DNA of 15,012 nt, taken from contig DASSZD010000181.1 in NCBI GenBank assembly GCA_035702985.1, positions 1 to 15,012 on the forward strand. Direction: 5' to 3'. The position numbers and the translations under genes were made by a program. Below are positions 7,082-13,011 of the stretch, in pieces; positions within the stretch are counted from its first letter, which is position 1; each line of letters begins with the position of its first letter. The notes under the pieces were generated by a model, which saw only the letters and a list, made by a program, of their open reading frames with translations, was not told the DNA's origin and did no database searches. This stretch comes from JAKAXG01 sp035702985 (lineage in GTDB: Bacteria > Actinomycetota > Acidimicrobiia > Acidimicrobiales > Palsa-688).

Positions 7082-8215
7082 ATGACCTGGCGTGACCGTC
7101 CCCCGTTCCGTGCCGACCACGTGGGAAGCCTGCTGCGCCCGCCGGAGCTGCTGGAGGCCCGCCGGCGTTTCGCCGCCGGGGAGATCGACGCCGAGGCCCT
7201 GCGGGCCGCCGAGGACGACGCCGTGCGCCGGGTGGTCCGCATGCAGAAGGAGGTCGGCCTGCAGACGGCCACCGACGGCGAGTTCCGCCGGGCGTCGTGG
7301 CACATGGACTTCATCTACCAGCTCGGCGGCATCAACCGGGCGTCGGACAACATCAAGGTGCAGTTCCGCAACGAGCAGGAGACCATCGAGTTCACCCCGG
7401 CGGCTCTGCACGTGGACTCCCGGGTGACGCTCGAGAAACCCATCTTCGCCGAGGCGTTCACGTTCCTGCGCGACGAGGTGGAGGCGTCGGGCTCCGGCCT
7501 GACCCCGAAGCTGACCATCCCCTCCCCGAGCATGGTGCACTACCGGGGCGGCCGGGCGGCCGTCGACCCGGCCGTCTACCCGGACCTGGATCAGTTCTGG
7601 GACGACCTGTCGGCCGCCTACGCCGCCGAGGTGGCCGCCCTGGCCGACCTGGGATGCACGTACCTGCAGCTCGACGACACCAGCCTGGCCTACCTCAACG
7701 ACCCCCGGCAGCGGGAGATGATCGCCAGCCAGGGCGCCGACGCCGAGCACCAGCACCTGCGCTACATCAAACAGATCAACGCCGCCCTGGCCGGCCGGCC
7801 GGCCTCGATGGCGGTGACCACCCACTCCTGCCGGGGCAACTTCCGCTCGTCGTGGGTCGCGGAGGGCGGATACGACTTCGTGGCCGAGGCCCTCTTCAGC
7901 GAGCTGGACGTCGACGGGTTCTTCCTCGAGTACGACGACAGCCGCTCGGGAGGTTTCGAGCCGTTGCGGTTCGTGCCCAAGGGCAAGATGGTGGTCCTGG
8001 GGCTGGTGACCACCAAGAAGCCGGCGCTCGAGGCCAAGGACGACCTCAAGCGCCGTATAGACGAGGCGTCGCGTTACGTACCGATCGAGCAGCTGTGCCT
8101 GTCACCGCAGTGCGGCTTCTCCTCCACCGTCGAAGGCAACCAGCTGAGCTACGAGGACGAGGTGGCGAAGCTCGCGCTCATCGTGGAGACGGCCCGGGAG
8201 GTGTGGGGGGACTGA
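7082..8215 (+). CDS. MetE C-terminal-domain-like methionine synthase family protein (YxjG/YxjH-like)
   Basis: The 377-residue protein is a UROD/MetE-like TIM barrel corresponding to only the catalytic half of cobalamin-independent methionine synthase. The opening HVGSLLRPPELL (13-24) is typical of the short YxjG/YxjH group. The zinc site that activates homocysteine is visible: His248 and Cys250 (THSC), Glu283 (FLEYDD) and Cys344 (SPQCGF). The N-terminal half of MetE, which helps bind methyltetrahydrofolate-polyglutamate, is absent, so the methyl donor is uncertain, and a related thiol methyl transfer or cleavage is possible. No S-box or other riboswitch is seen upstream, unlike Bacillus yxjG. 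It converges with the MOSC gene with 8 bp between the stop codons. Confidence 0.88.
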   Translation: MTWRDRPPFRADHVGSLLRPPELLEARRRFAAGEIDAEALRAAEDDAVRRVVRMQKEVGLQTATDGEFRRASWHMDFIYQLGGINRASDNIKVQFRNEQETIEFTPAALHVDSRVTLEKPIFAEAFTFLRDEVEASGSGLTPKLTIPSPSMVHYRGGRAAVDPAVYPDLDQFWDDLSAAYAAEVAALADLGCTYLQLDDTSLAYLNDPRQREMIASQGADAEHQHLRYIKQINAALAGRPASMAVTTHSCRGNFRSSWVAEGGYDFVAEALFSELDVDGFFLEYDDSRSGGFEPLRFVPKGKMVVLGLVTTKKPALEAKDDLKRRIDEASRYVPIEQLCLSPQCGFSSTVEGNQLSYEDEVAKLALIVETAREVWGD

Positions 8216-8223
8216 CCCGGTCC

Positions 8224-8937
8224 TCAGCCGACCAGCGTGACGTGGTCGCCGACACGCACCGCGCCCTCCTGCTCCACCCGGCCGTAGACCCCGAAACGGG
8301 AGTCTGACGTCCCGGCCAGGTCGCCGAGGAGGGCGGGAGAGAACGGCAGGTCCGGCTGGGCCATGGTCACCATCACGCAGCGTTCGGTGTCGCGGTGCAC
8401 GCCGACCACGACCTCTCCGATCCGCAGGCGTCGGCCCACCCAGCCGTCCTCCGGCCGTCCCTCCGATCCGGTCTCGATGAGCAGGTTGGGCCGGAACCGG
8501 CGTACGTCCACCCGGTCGGCCGGGCGGCGGTCCCGCAGCCACGCCAGCGACGAGGTGGTCAGCAGATGGAGGGGGGCGGCGTCGTAGTGGGAGGTGTCGG
8601 TCTCCTCCACCAGGTCCACCGGTTCGCCCACGGCCTCCCCCACCCGGACGGCGGTCGCCGGGTCGCCGGCGTGACCGGCGGACCCGTCAGGGAACTGCAG
8701 CGTGACCGCACCGTCGGCGCCGGTCCTGGCGGTGATCATCAGCAGGCCGGGCATGCGGCGGAACCGGCGGGTGGTCTTGCCGCTCCCCAGCTTGCCGTCC
8801 CGGCCCCGCACCGCCCACCGCCGGTCGCCGTCCACTCCCCGGGCGGCGCACGCCGCCACGTCGATCTGCTCGCCGCCCAGCGACTTCACCGGGTACCGCC
8901 ACAGGGCGGCCACCCGCCCCACGACCGGAGCGCTCAC
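8224..8937 (-). CDS. MOSC domain-containing protein
   Basis: The 237-residue protein has the MOSC N-terminal beta-barrel signature YPVKSLGGE (15-23) followed by the MOSC domain, including RRFRPNLLIE (147-155) and a conserved Cys187 in TERCVMVTM that ligates molybdenum in related proteins. The family carries sulfurated molybdenum cofactor and includes mARC and YcbX, which reduce N-hydroxylated compounds. It has no ferredoxin domain, so any reductase partner would be separate. The chosen start is GTG 8937. The upstream frame stays open without another ATG, GTG or TTG back to the -10 box, and no good Shine-Dalgarno precedes the GTG. The GTG overlaps the stop of a short upstream ORF (GTGA), which could deliver ribosomes to it. 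Confidence 0.88.
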   Translation of the reverse strand: MSAPVVGRVAALWRYPVKSLGGEQIDVAACAARGVDGDRRWAVRGRDGKLGSGKTTRRFRRMPGLLMITARTGADGAVTLQFPDGSAGHAGDPATAVRVGEAVGEPVDLVEETDTSHYDAAPLHLLTTSSLAWLRDRRPADRVDVRRFRPNLLIETGSEGRPEDGWVGRRLRIGEVVVGVHRDTERCVMVTMAQPDLPFSPALLGDLAGTSDSRFGVYGRVEQEGAVRVGDHVTLVG

Positions 8938-8996
8938 CGCCTCGCCGCGCCCAGGTCGCGGCAGCTGCCATCGGTAACCGTCGCGTCCACCGGCAC
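8934..8996 (-). CDS. Possible 20-codon leader ORF upstream of the MOSC gene
   Basis: GTG at 8996 lies 6 nt after TAGCCT (9003-9008, minus strand), the leaderless arrangement seen at lhr and the MetE-like gene. It opens a 20-codon frame whose TGA overlaps the MOSC start GTG by 2 nt (GTGA, 8937-8934). The MOSC frame itself has no start codon at the expected +1. The peptide has one Cys and three Arg and resembles nothing I know. It may serve only to couple translation, or the true transcript start may differ. Confidence 0.4.
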   Translation of the reverse strand: MPVDATVTDGSCRDLGAARR

Positions 8997-9002
8997 GGGG
9001 CC

Positions 9003-9008
9003 AGGCTA
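9003..9008 (-). promoter_or_regulatory. -10 box (TAGCCT) of the leader ORF/MOSC transcript
   Basis: TAGCCT on the minus strand is identical to the MetE-like box and has the same 6-nt spacing to a GTG, here of the short leader ORF. It is 65 nt from the MOSC start. Confidence 0.5.
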
Positions 9009-9027
9009 GACGGCCCCGCCCGGCGGT

Positions 9028-9333
9028 TCAGGCGGCCAGGCCGAGGTGGGCCAGAGCGTCCTCTCGGAGCCCGAAGTCCACGATGTCCACTATCCGGCCG
9101 CCCTCCACGCGCAGGACGTGCCACCGATCGGCTTCCTCGGTGGTGGAACCCGGCCAGCGCAGTCCGACCAGCACGCCCCCGTCCCGGGCTGCGACCTCGT
9201 GCACCTCGGCCTGCTGGGGGGCCCGCCAGGTCACCCCGGGGGCCAGCACGCTGCTCATCGCTGCGGCCGGATCATCGGAGCCGAGCGCGGCGGCCACGGC
9301 GTGGGCGATGGTCTGTACGTCGTTGATGGTCAT
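9028..9333 (-). CDS. NTF2/SnoaL-like small protein
   Basis: The 101-residue protein has an N-terminal helix (residues 1-30), a WRAPQQAEV strand, and the C-terminal strand signature LRVEGGRIVDIVDFGLREDAL. That signature is typical of SnoaL/NTF2-like folds (nuclear transport factor 2 family), used as small-molecule enzymes or accessory domains. It is slightly shorter than the usual 110-140 residues, and no catalytic Asp/His pair is obvious. The start ATG 9333 has no strong Shine-Dalgarno and follows a weak TAGGTC box (9346-9341) by 7 nt. It is divergent from the MurE-like gene across a 382-bp gap. No specific function can be assigned. Confidence 0.75.
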   Translation of the reverse strand: MTINDVQTIAHAVAAALGSDDPAAAMSSVLAPGVTWRAPQQAEVHEVAARDGGVLVGLRWPGSTTEEADRWHVLRVEGGRIVDIVDFGLREDALAHLGLAA

Positions 9334-9475
9334 GTGGCGTGACCTACCCGCCCGGCGGTCCCGTTGTCGCGGTCACCCCGCCGCGGTCATCCCTCCGCAG
9401 GGGGCGGACGACGAGGGTCCGCGCCCTGGGCCCGTTAACGCGGCTAACTTCTAGGACTGCTACGTCCATGAGGCG

Positions 9476-9540
9476 TCGCCCGGGTGGCAGCGGGATCCGT
9501 CTTCGCCCTGACCCTGCGTGCGGTCCCGCTGCACCGGCGA
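9476..9540. repeat. Extended imperfect hairpin
   Basis: Arms TCGCC (9476-9480), GGTG (9483-9486) and CAGCGGGA (9488-9495) pair in order with GGCGA (9536-9540), CACC (9532-9535) and TCCCGCTG (9524-9531). That is 17 pairs with only two small bulges (CG and G, both on the 5' arm) and a 28-nt loop. It lies outside the transcripts predicted from the flanking boxes, so it may be an unlinked RNA or a protein-binding structure. Confidence 0.6.
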
Positions 9541-9652
9541 GCCCATCCAACCACACCATCCTGAGAATCCGGTGGCGAATTCGGGCGTCGCGCCGGCGCT
9601 GACCCTCCGGCCATTCCTTGCGGACCGCGGTCCCGGCCCGGACCCGCCCCGG

Positions 9653-9658
9653 TAGCCT
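9653..9658 (+). promoter_or_regulatory. -10-like box (TAGCCT) upstream of the MurE-like gene
   Basis: This TAGCCT is identical to two other boxes in the window. Transcription from it would begin near 9664 and give a leader of about 50 nt before the MurE-like ATG. That leader contains GAGGTGG (9699-9705), a Shine-Dalgarno 10 nt before the ATG. Confidence 0.45.
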
Positions 9659-9715
9659 CCCAGATGGCCGGCACGGGCGCCGCGCCGCCGGATCGGGTGA
9701 GGTGGTACGGGCCAC

Positions 9716-11359
9716 ATGCGATTCGACCCATTCGCTCACTGGCATGTCCCAGGGTCCTGCCGCGGCGCAGCCGGCGTCAGACTGTCGGACCTGCAGGCGG
9801 TGGCCGCCGCCGCCGGGGCGCCCGCCGAGCGGCGCGGCGACGCGTACGTGGTGGACCTGAGCGAGGACAGCCGGTCGGTACGGCCGGGCTGGATGTTCGC
9901 GGCGGTGCGGGGCGCCCACTGCGACGGCCACGACCGCGCTGCCGACGCAGTGGCAGCCGGGGCGGCCGCCCTCATGGTGGAGCGGTTCCTCGACCTGCCG
10001 GTCCCCCAGTTGCGGGTCGGCTCCACCCGGGCCGCCCTGGGAGCGGTGGCCGCCGCAGCCCACGGGGATCCGTCGCACCATCTCGCCCTGGTCGGAATCA
10101 CCGGCACCAACGGCAAGACCACCCTCGCCTACCTGGCCGTCGCCGGGTGCGAGGGCGCCGGGATCCGCACCGGGATGATCGGCACCGTCGAGACGCGCAT
10201 GGCCGGGCAGGCCGTGCCGTCCATGCTCACCACGCCGGCCGCCCCGGACCTGCAGCGGACCCTGGCCCGGATGCGCACCCGGGGGGCCGACGCCGTGGTG
10301 ATGGAGGTGTCGTCCCACGCTCTGGACCAGAGCCGGGTGGCCGGCTGCCGCTTCGCGGTGTCGGTCTTCACCACTCTCGAGCCGGAGCATCTCGACTACC
10401 ACGGCACCATGGGCCACTACTACGCCTCCAAGGCGAAGCTGTTCGACCCGGGCGCCACCGCTGCTGCCGTCATCTGCGTGGACGGCTGGTGGGGCCGCCG
10501 CCTGGCCCATCAGGTCGCGGTCCCGCTGCTCACCTACGGCCGCGACGGGACCGGTGCCGACGTCCGGTACCGGTCCCGTTCATGCGGACCGGATGGGATC
10601 GAGGTGGCCGTGCAGGGCCGGACGGGGTCCCGCACCATCCGAAGCGCGGTGGTCGGCACCCACAACGCCGCCAATGTGGTGGGCGCCTACCTGGCCGCGC
10701 TGCAACTCGGTGCCGACGCCGAGGAGGCGGCCCGAGGTATCGCCGGCTGCCCGCGGCCGCCCGGACGGTTCGAGCTGGTGAACGCCGGCCAGGACTTCCT
10801 CATCGTGGCCGACTACGCCCACACGCCGGGCTCGCTCGGTCTCCTCATCGCCGCCGCCCGCCAACTGACCGGCCCCGGCGGACAGGTCCGGCTGGTCGTC
10901 GGGGCCCGGGGCGGCCGGGACCGCTACAAGCGCCAGGACCTGGCCCGGGCGGCCGCCGGCGCCGACCGGGCGGTTATCACCACCGACAATCCCGGCGGGG
11001 AGGACCCTTCCTCCATCATCGCCCAGCTACGGGCCGGGCTGGTGGGATTCGACGCCGACCACGTCGCCATCGAGCCCGACCGGGTCCGGGCCATCCGGTG
11101 GGCGGTGCAGGGTGCCGGCCCCGGCGACGTGGTCGTCGTGGCCGGGCGCGGTCACGAGACCACCATCCGGATGGCCGACCGGGTCGTCATCCTCGACGAC
11201 CGCCAGGTTGCCGCCGACGCGGTCAGGCGGTACGCACGACCGGCCGCGGCGCCGGCCCCGTTGGGCGGGGCACCGGCACCGTTGGGCGGGGCACCGGCCC
11301 CCGGGGCGCGGGTCGGCTCACCTGGCGTCCGAGAGCGGCACAGCTGCGTCGATCTGTGA
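9716..11359 (+). CDS. MurE-like Mur ligase (UDP-MurNAc-dipeptide : amino acid ligase family)
   Basis: The 547-residue product aligns by motif to MurE, the cytoplasmic ATP-dependent ligase adding the third residue of the peptidoglycan stem peptide. Visible: ATP loop GITGTNGKTT (127-136), TTP (172-174), EVSSHALDQSRV (197-208), HLDYHGTM (225-232), candidate carbamylated Lys239 (SKAKLF), PPGRFE (348-353), DYAHTPGSL (366-374) and AGRGHE (476-481). Several canonical positions differ: TTLEPEH for TNLSRDH, GGRDRYKRQ for GGDRDKGKR, and DNPG (424-427) where diaminopimelate enzymes have DNPR. Amino-acid specificity is therefore unclear, and it may be a divergent paralogue. No division or cell-wall genes flank it. 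ATG 9716 is the first start after an in-frame TGA (9698-9700) and has a Shine-Dalgarno. The last 37 residues are a Pro/Ala/Gly repeat tail outside the usual fold. Confidence 0.85.
   Translation: MRFDPFAHWHVPGSCRGAAGVRLSDLQAVAAAAGAPAERRGDAYVVDLSEDSRSVRPGWMFAAVRGAHCDGHDRAADAVAAGAAALMVERFLDLPVPQLRVGSTRAALGAVAAAAHGDPSHHLALVGITGTNGKTTLAYLAVAGCEGAGIRTGMIGTVETRMAGQAVPSMLTTPAAPDLQRTLARMRTRGADAVVMEVSSHALDQSRVAGCRFAVSVFTTLEPEHLDYHGTMGHYYASKAKLFDPGATAAAVICVDGWWGRRLAHQVAVPLLTYGRDGTGADVRYRSRSCGPDGIEVAVQGRTGSRTIRSAVVGTHNAANVVGAYLAALQLGADAEEAARGIAGCPRPPGRFELVNAGQDFLIVADYAHTPGSLGLLIAAARQLTGPGGQVRLVVGARGGRDRYKRQDLARAAAGADRAVITTDNPGGEDPSSIIAQLRAGLVGFDADHVAIEPDRVRAIRWAVQGAGPGDVVVVAGRGHETTIRMADRVVILDDRQVAADAVRRYARPAAAPAPLGGAPAPLGGAPAPGARVGSPGVRERHSCVDL
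11249..11302 (+). repeat. 21-bp tandem repeat encoding APAPLGG in the MurE-like C-terminus
   Basis: Two full 21-bp units (11249-11269 and 11270-11290) and a partial third encode APAPLGG-APAPLGG-APAP. The tail follows the last conserved Mur ligase element and looks disordered. Slippage expansion at the 3' end of the gene is the simplest origin. Confidence 0.85.
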
Positions 11360-11431
11360 GCCGGAATTCCTTCCGTGAGCCGAAATCGAAGGTCTCCCTC
11401 TAATTCGGCTCAAGATCGGAATTCCCGCTCA
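11356..11431. repeat. Four-copy TGAGCCGRAAT motif forming a two-tier symmetric inverted repeat
   Basis: Two forward copies begin at 11357 (TGAGCCGGAATTCC) and 11376 (TGAGCCGAAATCGA). Two reverse copies lie at 11401-11412 (TGAGCCGAATTA) and 11418-11431 (TGAGCGGGAATTCC). The outer arms 11358-11370 and 11418-11430 pair 12 of 13. Six unpaired bases follow on each side, then the inner arms 11377-11384 and 11404-11411 pair 8 of 8 around a 19-nt loop. The first TGA is the MurE-like stop codon. It could be a terminator or a REP/BIME-like or protein-binding site; no T-run follows. Confidence 0.75.
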
Positions 11432-11632
11432 AAGTTGCCTACCCCGAAGGGTCCTCCCGATCGGCTTCCCGCTCCCGGCCGCCCTCCCGCCGCCGGCAGT
11501 GCCCCTGCCGGGCGCCAGGGTCGGGGGCGAGACGGCCCGGCACGGGCGGGTGGCGTGGCGGCTGCGGCGAGGCCGCACGCCGGCATGGTAACGATCCCCG
11601 CAACTATCCCCTGACCAGCGGTTTCTGCTGAG
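11432..11632. other. Non-coding stretch before the tRNA fragment
   Basis: No supported gene is visible. There is a 7-bp hairpin CCGGCAG-TGCCC-CTGCCGG (11493-11511) and a 6-bp hairpin TGCGGC-GAG-GCCGCA near 11568-11582. Either could help terminate transcription from the left, but neither has a T-tract. Confidence 0.45.
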
Positions 11633-11676
11633 CAGCCCCAACGGGATTCGAACCCGTGTCTCCACCTTGAGAGGGG
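11633..11676 (-). pseudogene. 3' fragment of tRNA-Glu(CTC), probable att site of an integrated element
   Basis: Read on the minus strand, the sequence runs from an anticodon loop CTCTCAA (11673-11667, anticodon CTC) through the 3' anticodon strand GGTGG (11666-11662), a 4-nt variable loop AGAC, a 5-bp T stem ACGGG/CCCGT with loop TTCGAAT, acceptor strand TGGGGCT (11640-11634) and discriminator G (11633). The 4-nt variable loop and G73 fit tRNA-Glu. The upstream 5' anticodon strand does not pair (CGCCC against GGTGG), and no D arm or 5' acceptor AGCCCCA/GGCCCCA is present. The gene is thus only a 3' fragment, the usual duplicated core at the far end of an element integrated in a tRNA gene. With this orientation the intact tRNA and the element lie to the right. 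Confidence 0.78.
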
Positions 11677-11752
11677 CGCCGGAGGGGTCCACGAAATGCG
11701 TTCTTCCTGGTCAGAGCGTTGTTTAGTCCAGCTAATGACGGTCTATATCGCC

Positions 11753-11777
11753 CTGTCTGCTGACAGATTGCTGACAG
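11753..11777. repeat. Paired TGCTGACAG repeats at 11-bp spacing near the att-like site
   Basis: TGCTGACAG occurs at 11758-11766 and 11769-11777, 11 bp apart or about one helical turn. CTGTC at 11753-11757 forms an inverted half with the first copy. Short direct repeats on one face of the helix beside an att core are typical of integrase arm or excisionase sites, but they could also be an operator for the toxin-antitoxin operon 85 bp away. Confidence 0.5.
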
Positions 11778-11848
11778 CCTGGCGGTCCCAGCCTCTTCTC
11801 CGGTACGGGTATGCGTGGCACCACAGGCTCCTGACTCCTCGACCAAGG

Positions 11849-11854
11849 TAGATT
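11849..11854 (+). promoter_or_regulatory. -10 box (TAGATT) of the toxin-antitoxin operon
   Basis: TAGATT is followed by 7 nt and GTG 11862. It fits TANNNT with leaderless spacing. It overlaps the TTG at 11853, which makes that TTG an unlikely start. Confidence 0.55.
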
Positions 11855-11858
11855 GGAC

Positions 11859-11872
11859 TCCGTGACCACGGA
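11859..11872. promoter_or_regulatory. Palindrome over the antitoxin start, candidate autoregulatory operator
   Basis: TCCGT-GACC-ACGGA is a 5-bp perfect inverted repeat covering the GTG start codon and the likely transcription start. Antitoxins commonly repress their own operon from such sites; this is inferred from position only. Confidence 0.4.
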
Positions 11873-12098
11873 CGCCCAAGCCGTCTTGCGAGAAGCGCTC
11901 GACCTGTCCCGTGAGGACCGGGCGGGCATCGCCGCCGAACTGCTGGCGAGCCTGGACGAGCCCGAGGGCGCCGACGCCGTACAGAGCCTGTGGGCGAGGG
12001 AACTGGAGCAACGCGCTCGGCGCGCCCTGTCGGGCCAGTCCCCCGGCGAAGACTGGGCGAGAGTGCGTCAACGGCTCGCCGACGAGCTCGCTGGGTGA
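11862..12098 (+). CDS. Type II antitoxin, PF09720/TIGR02574 'addiction module component' family
   Basis: The 78-residue protein, counted from GTG 11862, has the pattern of this antitoxin family: LDLSREDRAGIAAELLASLD near the N-terminus, then W (LWARELEQR) and a C-terminal DWARVRQRLADEL helix that wraps the toxin. These antitoxins neutralise a ParE/RelE-fold toxin and usually repress their own promoter. A start at TTG 11853 would add three residues but lies inside the -10 box. The stop TGA overlaps the toxin GTG start (GTGA), so the pair is translationally coupled. Identification is firm from sequence pattern plus gene order. Confidence 0.9.
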   Translation: MTTDAQAVLREALDLSREDRAGIAAELLASLDEPEGADAVQSLWARELEQRARRALSGQSPGEDWARVRQRLADELAG

Positions 12099-12412
12099 CC
12101 ATCCAGGTCCACTTCCTTCCCGAAGCCACAGCCGAACTCGAACACTCCATCCGATGGTATGAAGAGCGCCATCGCGGGCTCGGACTGGCCTTTCTGGCCG
12201 CTGTCGACGGGACGATCGAATCGATCGTGCGTTGGCCGGGATCCGGTGCTCCTGTTACGGGTGTCGCCGGCGACCTCGAGGTCCGTCGGGCGCGAGTCGG
12301 CCGGTTCCCCTACCACCTCGTTTACCTGATGGATCATGACCGCATTCATGTCCTGGCCGTCGCCCATGACGGACGGCGACCCGGCTACTGGCACGCGCGT
12401 ACAGAACCCTGA
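12095..12412 (+). CDS. ParE/RelE-superfamily toxin
   Basis: The 105-residue protein starts at a GTG overlapping the antitoxin stop. It shows the RelE/ParE fold pattern: an initial strand VHFLPEATAELEHSIRWYEER, a helix GLGLAFLAAVDGTIESI, WPGSGAP, then strands with RRARVGRFPYHLVYLMD and the closing IHVLAVAHDGRRPGYWHAR. This layout is closest to the ParE-like group often paired with PF09720 antitoxins. Known members inhibit DNA gyrase or cleave mRNA at the ribosome; which applies here cannot be read from sequence. It appears full length and intact. Confidence 0.9.
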   Translation: MTIQVHFLPEATAELEHSIRWYEERHRGLGLAFLAAVDGTIESIVRWPGSGAPVTGVAGDLEVRRARVGRFPYHLVYLMDHDRIHVLAVAHDGRRPGYWHARTEP

Positions 12413-12500
12413 AGGCCGATCGACTTGTCTGCCTTCTTCTTGAGTTCCGACTGTCCTTACGCTCCAGCCCGGACTGCGACGACAGGAAGCTCAGCAATTG

Positions 12501-13009
12501 GTGATTCTCCACTGCACGAACAAGCTGCTCAAGCGGCTCGGGCCACCCGACCCGCCATCCGAGTCCGAGCCGACGACCGCCCTCGGCAACTGGTGTGCGA
12601 CGGCGCTGTTCTGGCGGCCCAGGTCGCCTTGTTCGTAAGCGAGACCACCCTTCTGCCCCTCCTGGTACCCCTAGCACCGGCTTCGACCCTCGTTGCTCGC
12701 TTCGTCGAGAGTCTGGCAGCTGAACTTGAGGCCTTGCGGGTTCCCCACTCGTTCATCGTGAACGAAGTGGAGCAGATGGCCGAGCACAAGCTGGCCAACA
12801 CGACCAACAGGAGCGTCGTCGGAGTGATGAACGAGTTCGCGTTCCTCGCAGACGCACACCGCGGTGCCAGCGTCGAACTGGACTTGATAGGGCTATCGAC
12901 AACCCTGGCCGGAACCCCCTGCGGACCTCTCCGTTCGAGACCGGGGCTCCCCGACCGGGAGCTGCAGGCACTCGTCGCTGCCGGCCTGGATGTGACCTTG
13001 GGTGGATAG
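12501..13009 (+). pseudogene. DUF6933-type gene interrupted by a one-base frame change
   Basis: GTG 12501 opens a frame reading MILHCTNKLLKRLG then LGNWCATALFWRPR, the expected N-terminal half of DUF6933 proteins, but it stops at TAA 12636. The continuation VALFVSETTLLPLLVP, then ARFVESLAAEL and NRSVVGVMNEFAFLADA, is in the frame that is one base earlier and runs from about 12623 to TAG 13009. The two halves join near GGCCCAGG (12616-12623) to give about 169 residues, normal for the family. A single-base deletion explains it. No classical slippery heptamer is present, so decay or a sequencing error is more likely than programmed frameshifting. Function of the family is unknown to me. AGGAAG (12484-12489) is a possible Shine-Dalgarno. 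Confidence 0.7.
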
Positions 13010-13011
13010 GG

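Larger units (their letters stand above)
9334..9715. other. Intergenic region between NTF2-like and MurE-like genes
   Basis: The frames that cross this stretch have atypical composition, so I see no supported gene. It holds two hairpins: 9403-9428 (GGGC-GGAC against GTCC-GC-GCCC) and the longer stem at 9476-9540 listed separately. It also holds promoter-like boxes at both ends. I checked for riboswitch cores (c-di-AMP, cobalamin, SAM, glycine) and found no convincing match. Confidence 0.5.

Noticed and set aside
9334..9715. A riboswitch upstream of the MurE-like gene (c-di-AMP or cobalamin type)
   Set aside because: Short similar words (GGTGGC, GCTAAC) occur, but the conserved cores do not line up in order.
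9664..11403. A 579-codon open frame overlapping the MurE-like gene, starting at an ATG 5 nt after TAGCCT
   Set aside because: It is Arg/Pro/Gly-rich with no family pattern and is a frame shadow of the MurE-like gene. The box can serve the MurE-like transcript with a short leader.
11633..11760. A complete tRNA or tmRNA gene at the T-arm sequence
   Set aside because: No 5' acceptor partner, no D arm and no pairing 5' anticodon strand; tmRNA acceptor and tag-reading-frame features are also absent.
12425..12622. Extension of the DUF6933 C-terminal frame upstream to a TTG at 12425
   Set aside because: Residues encoded there resemble no protein, while the other frame over the same bases gives the expected DUF6933 N-terminus.
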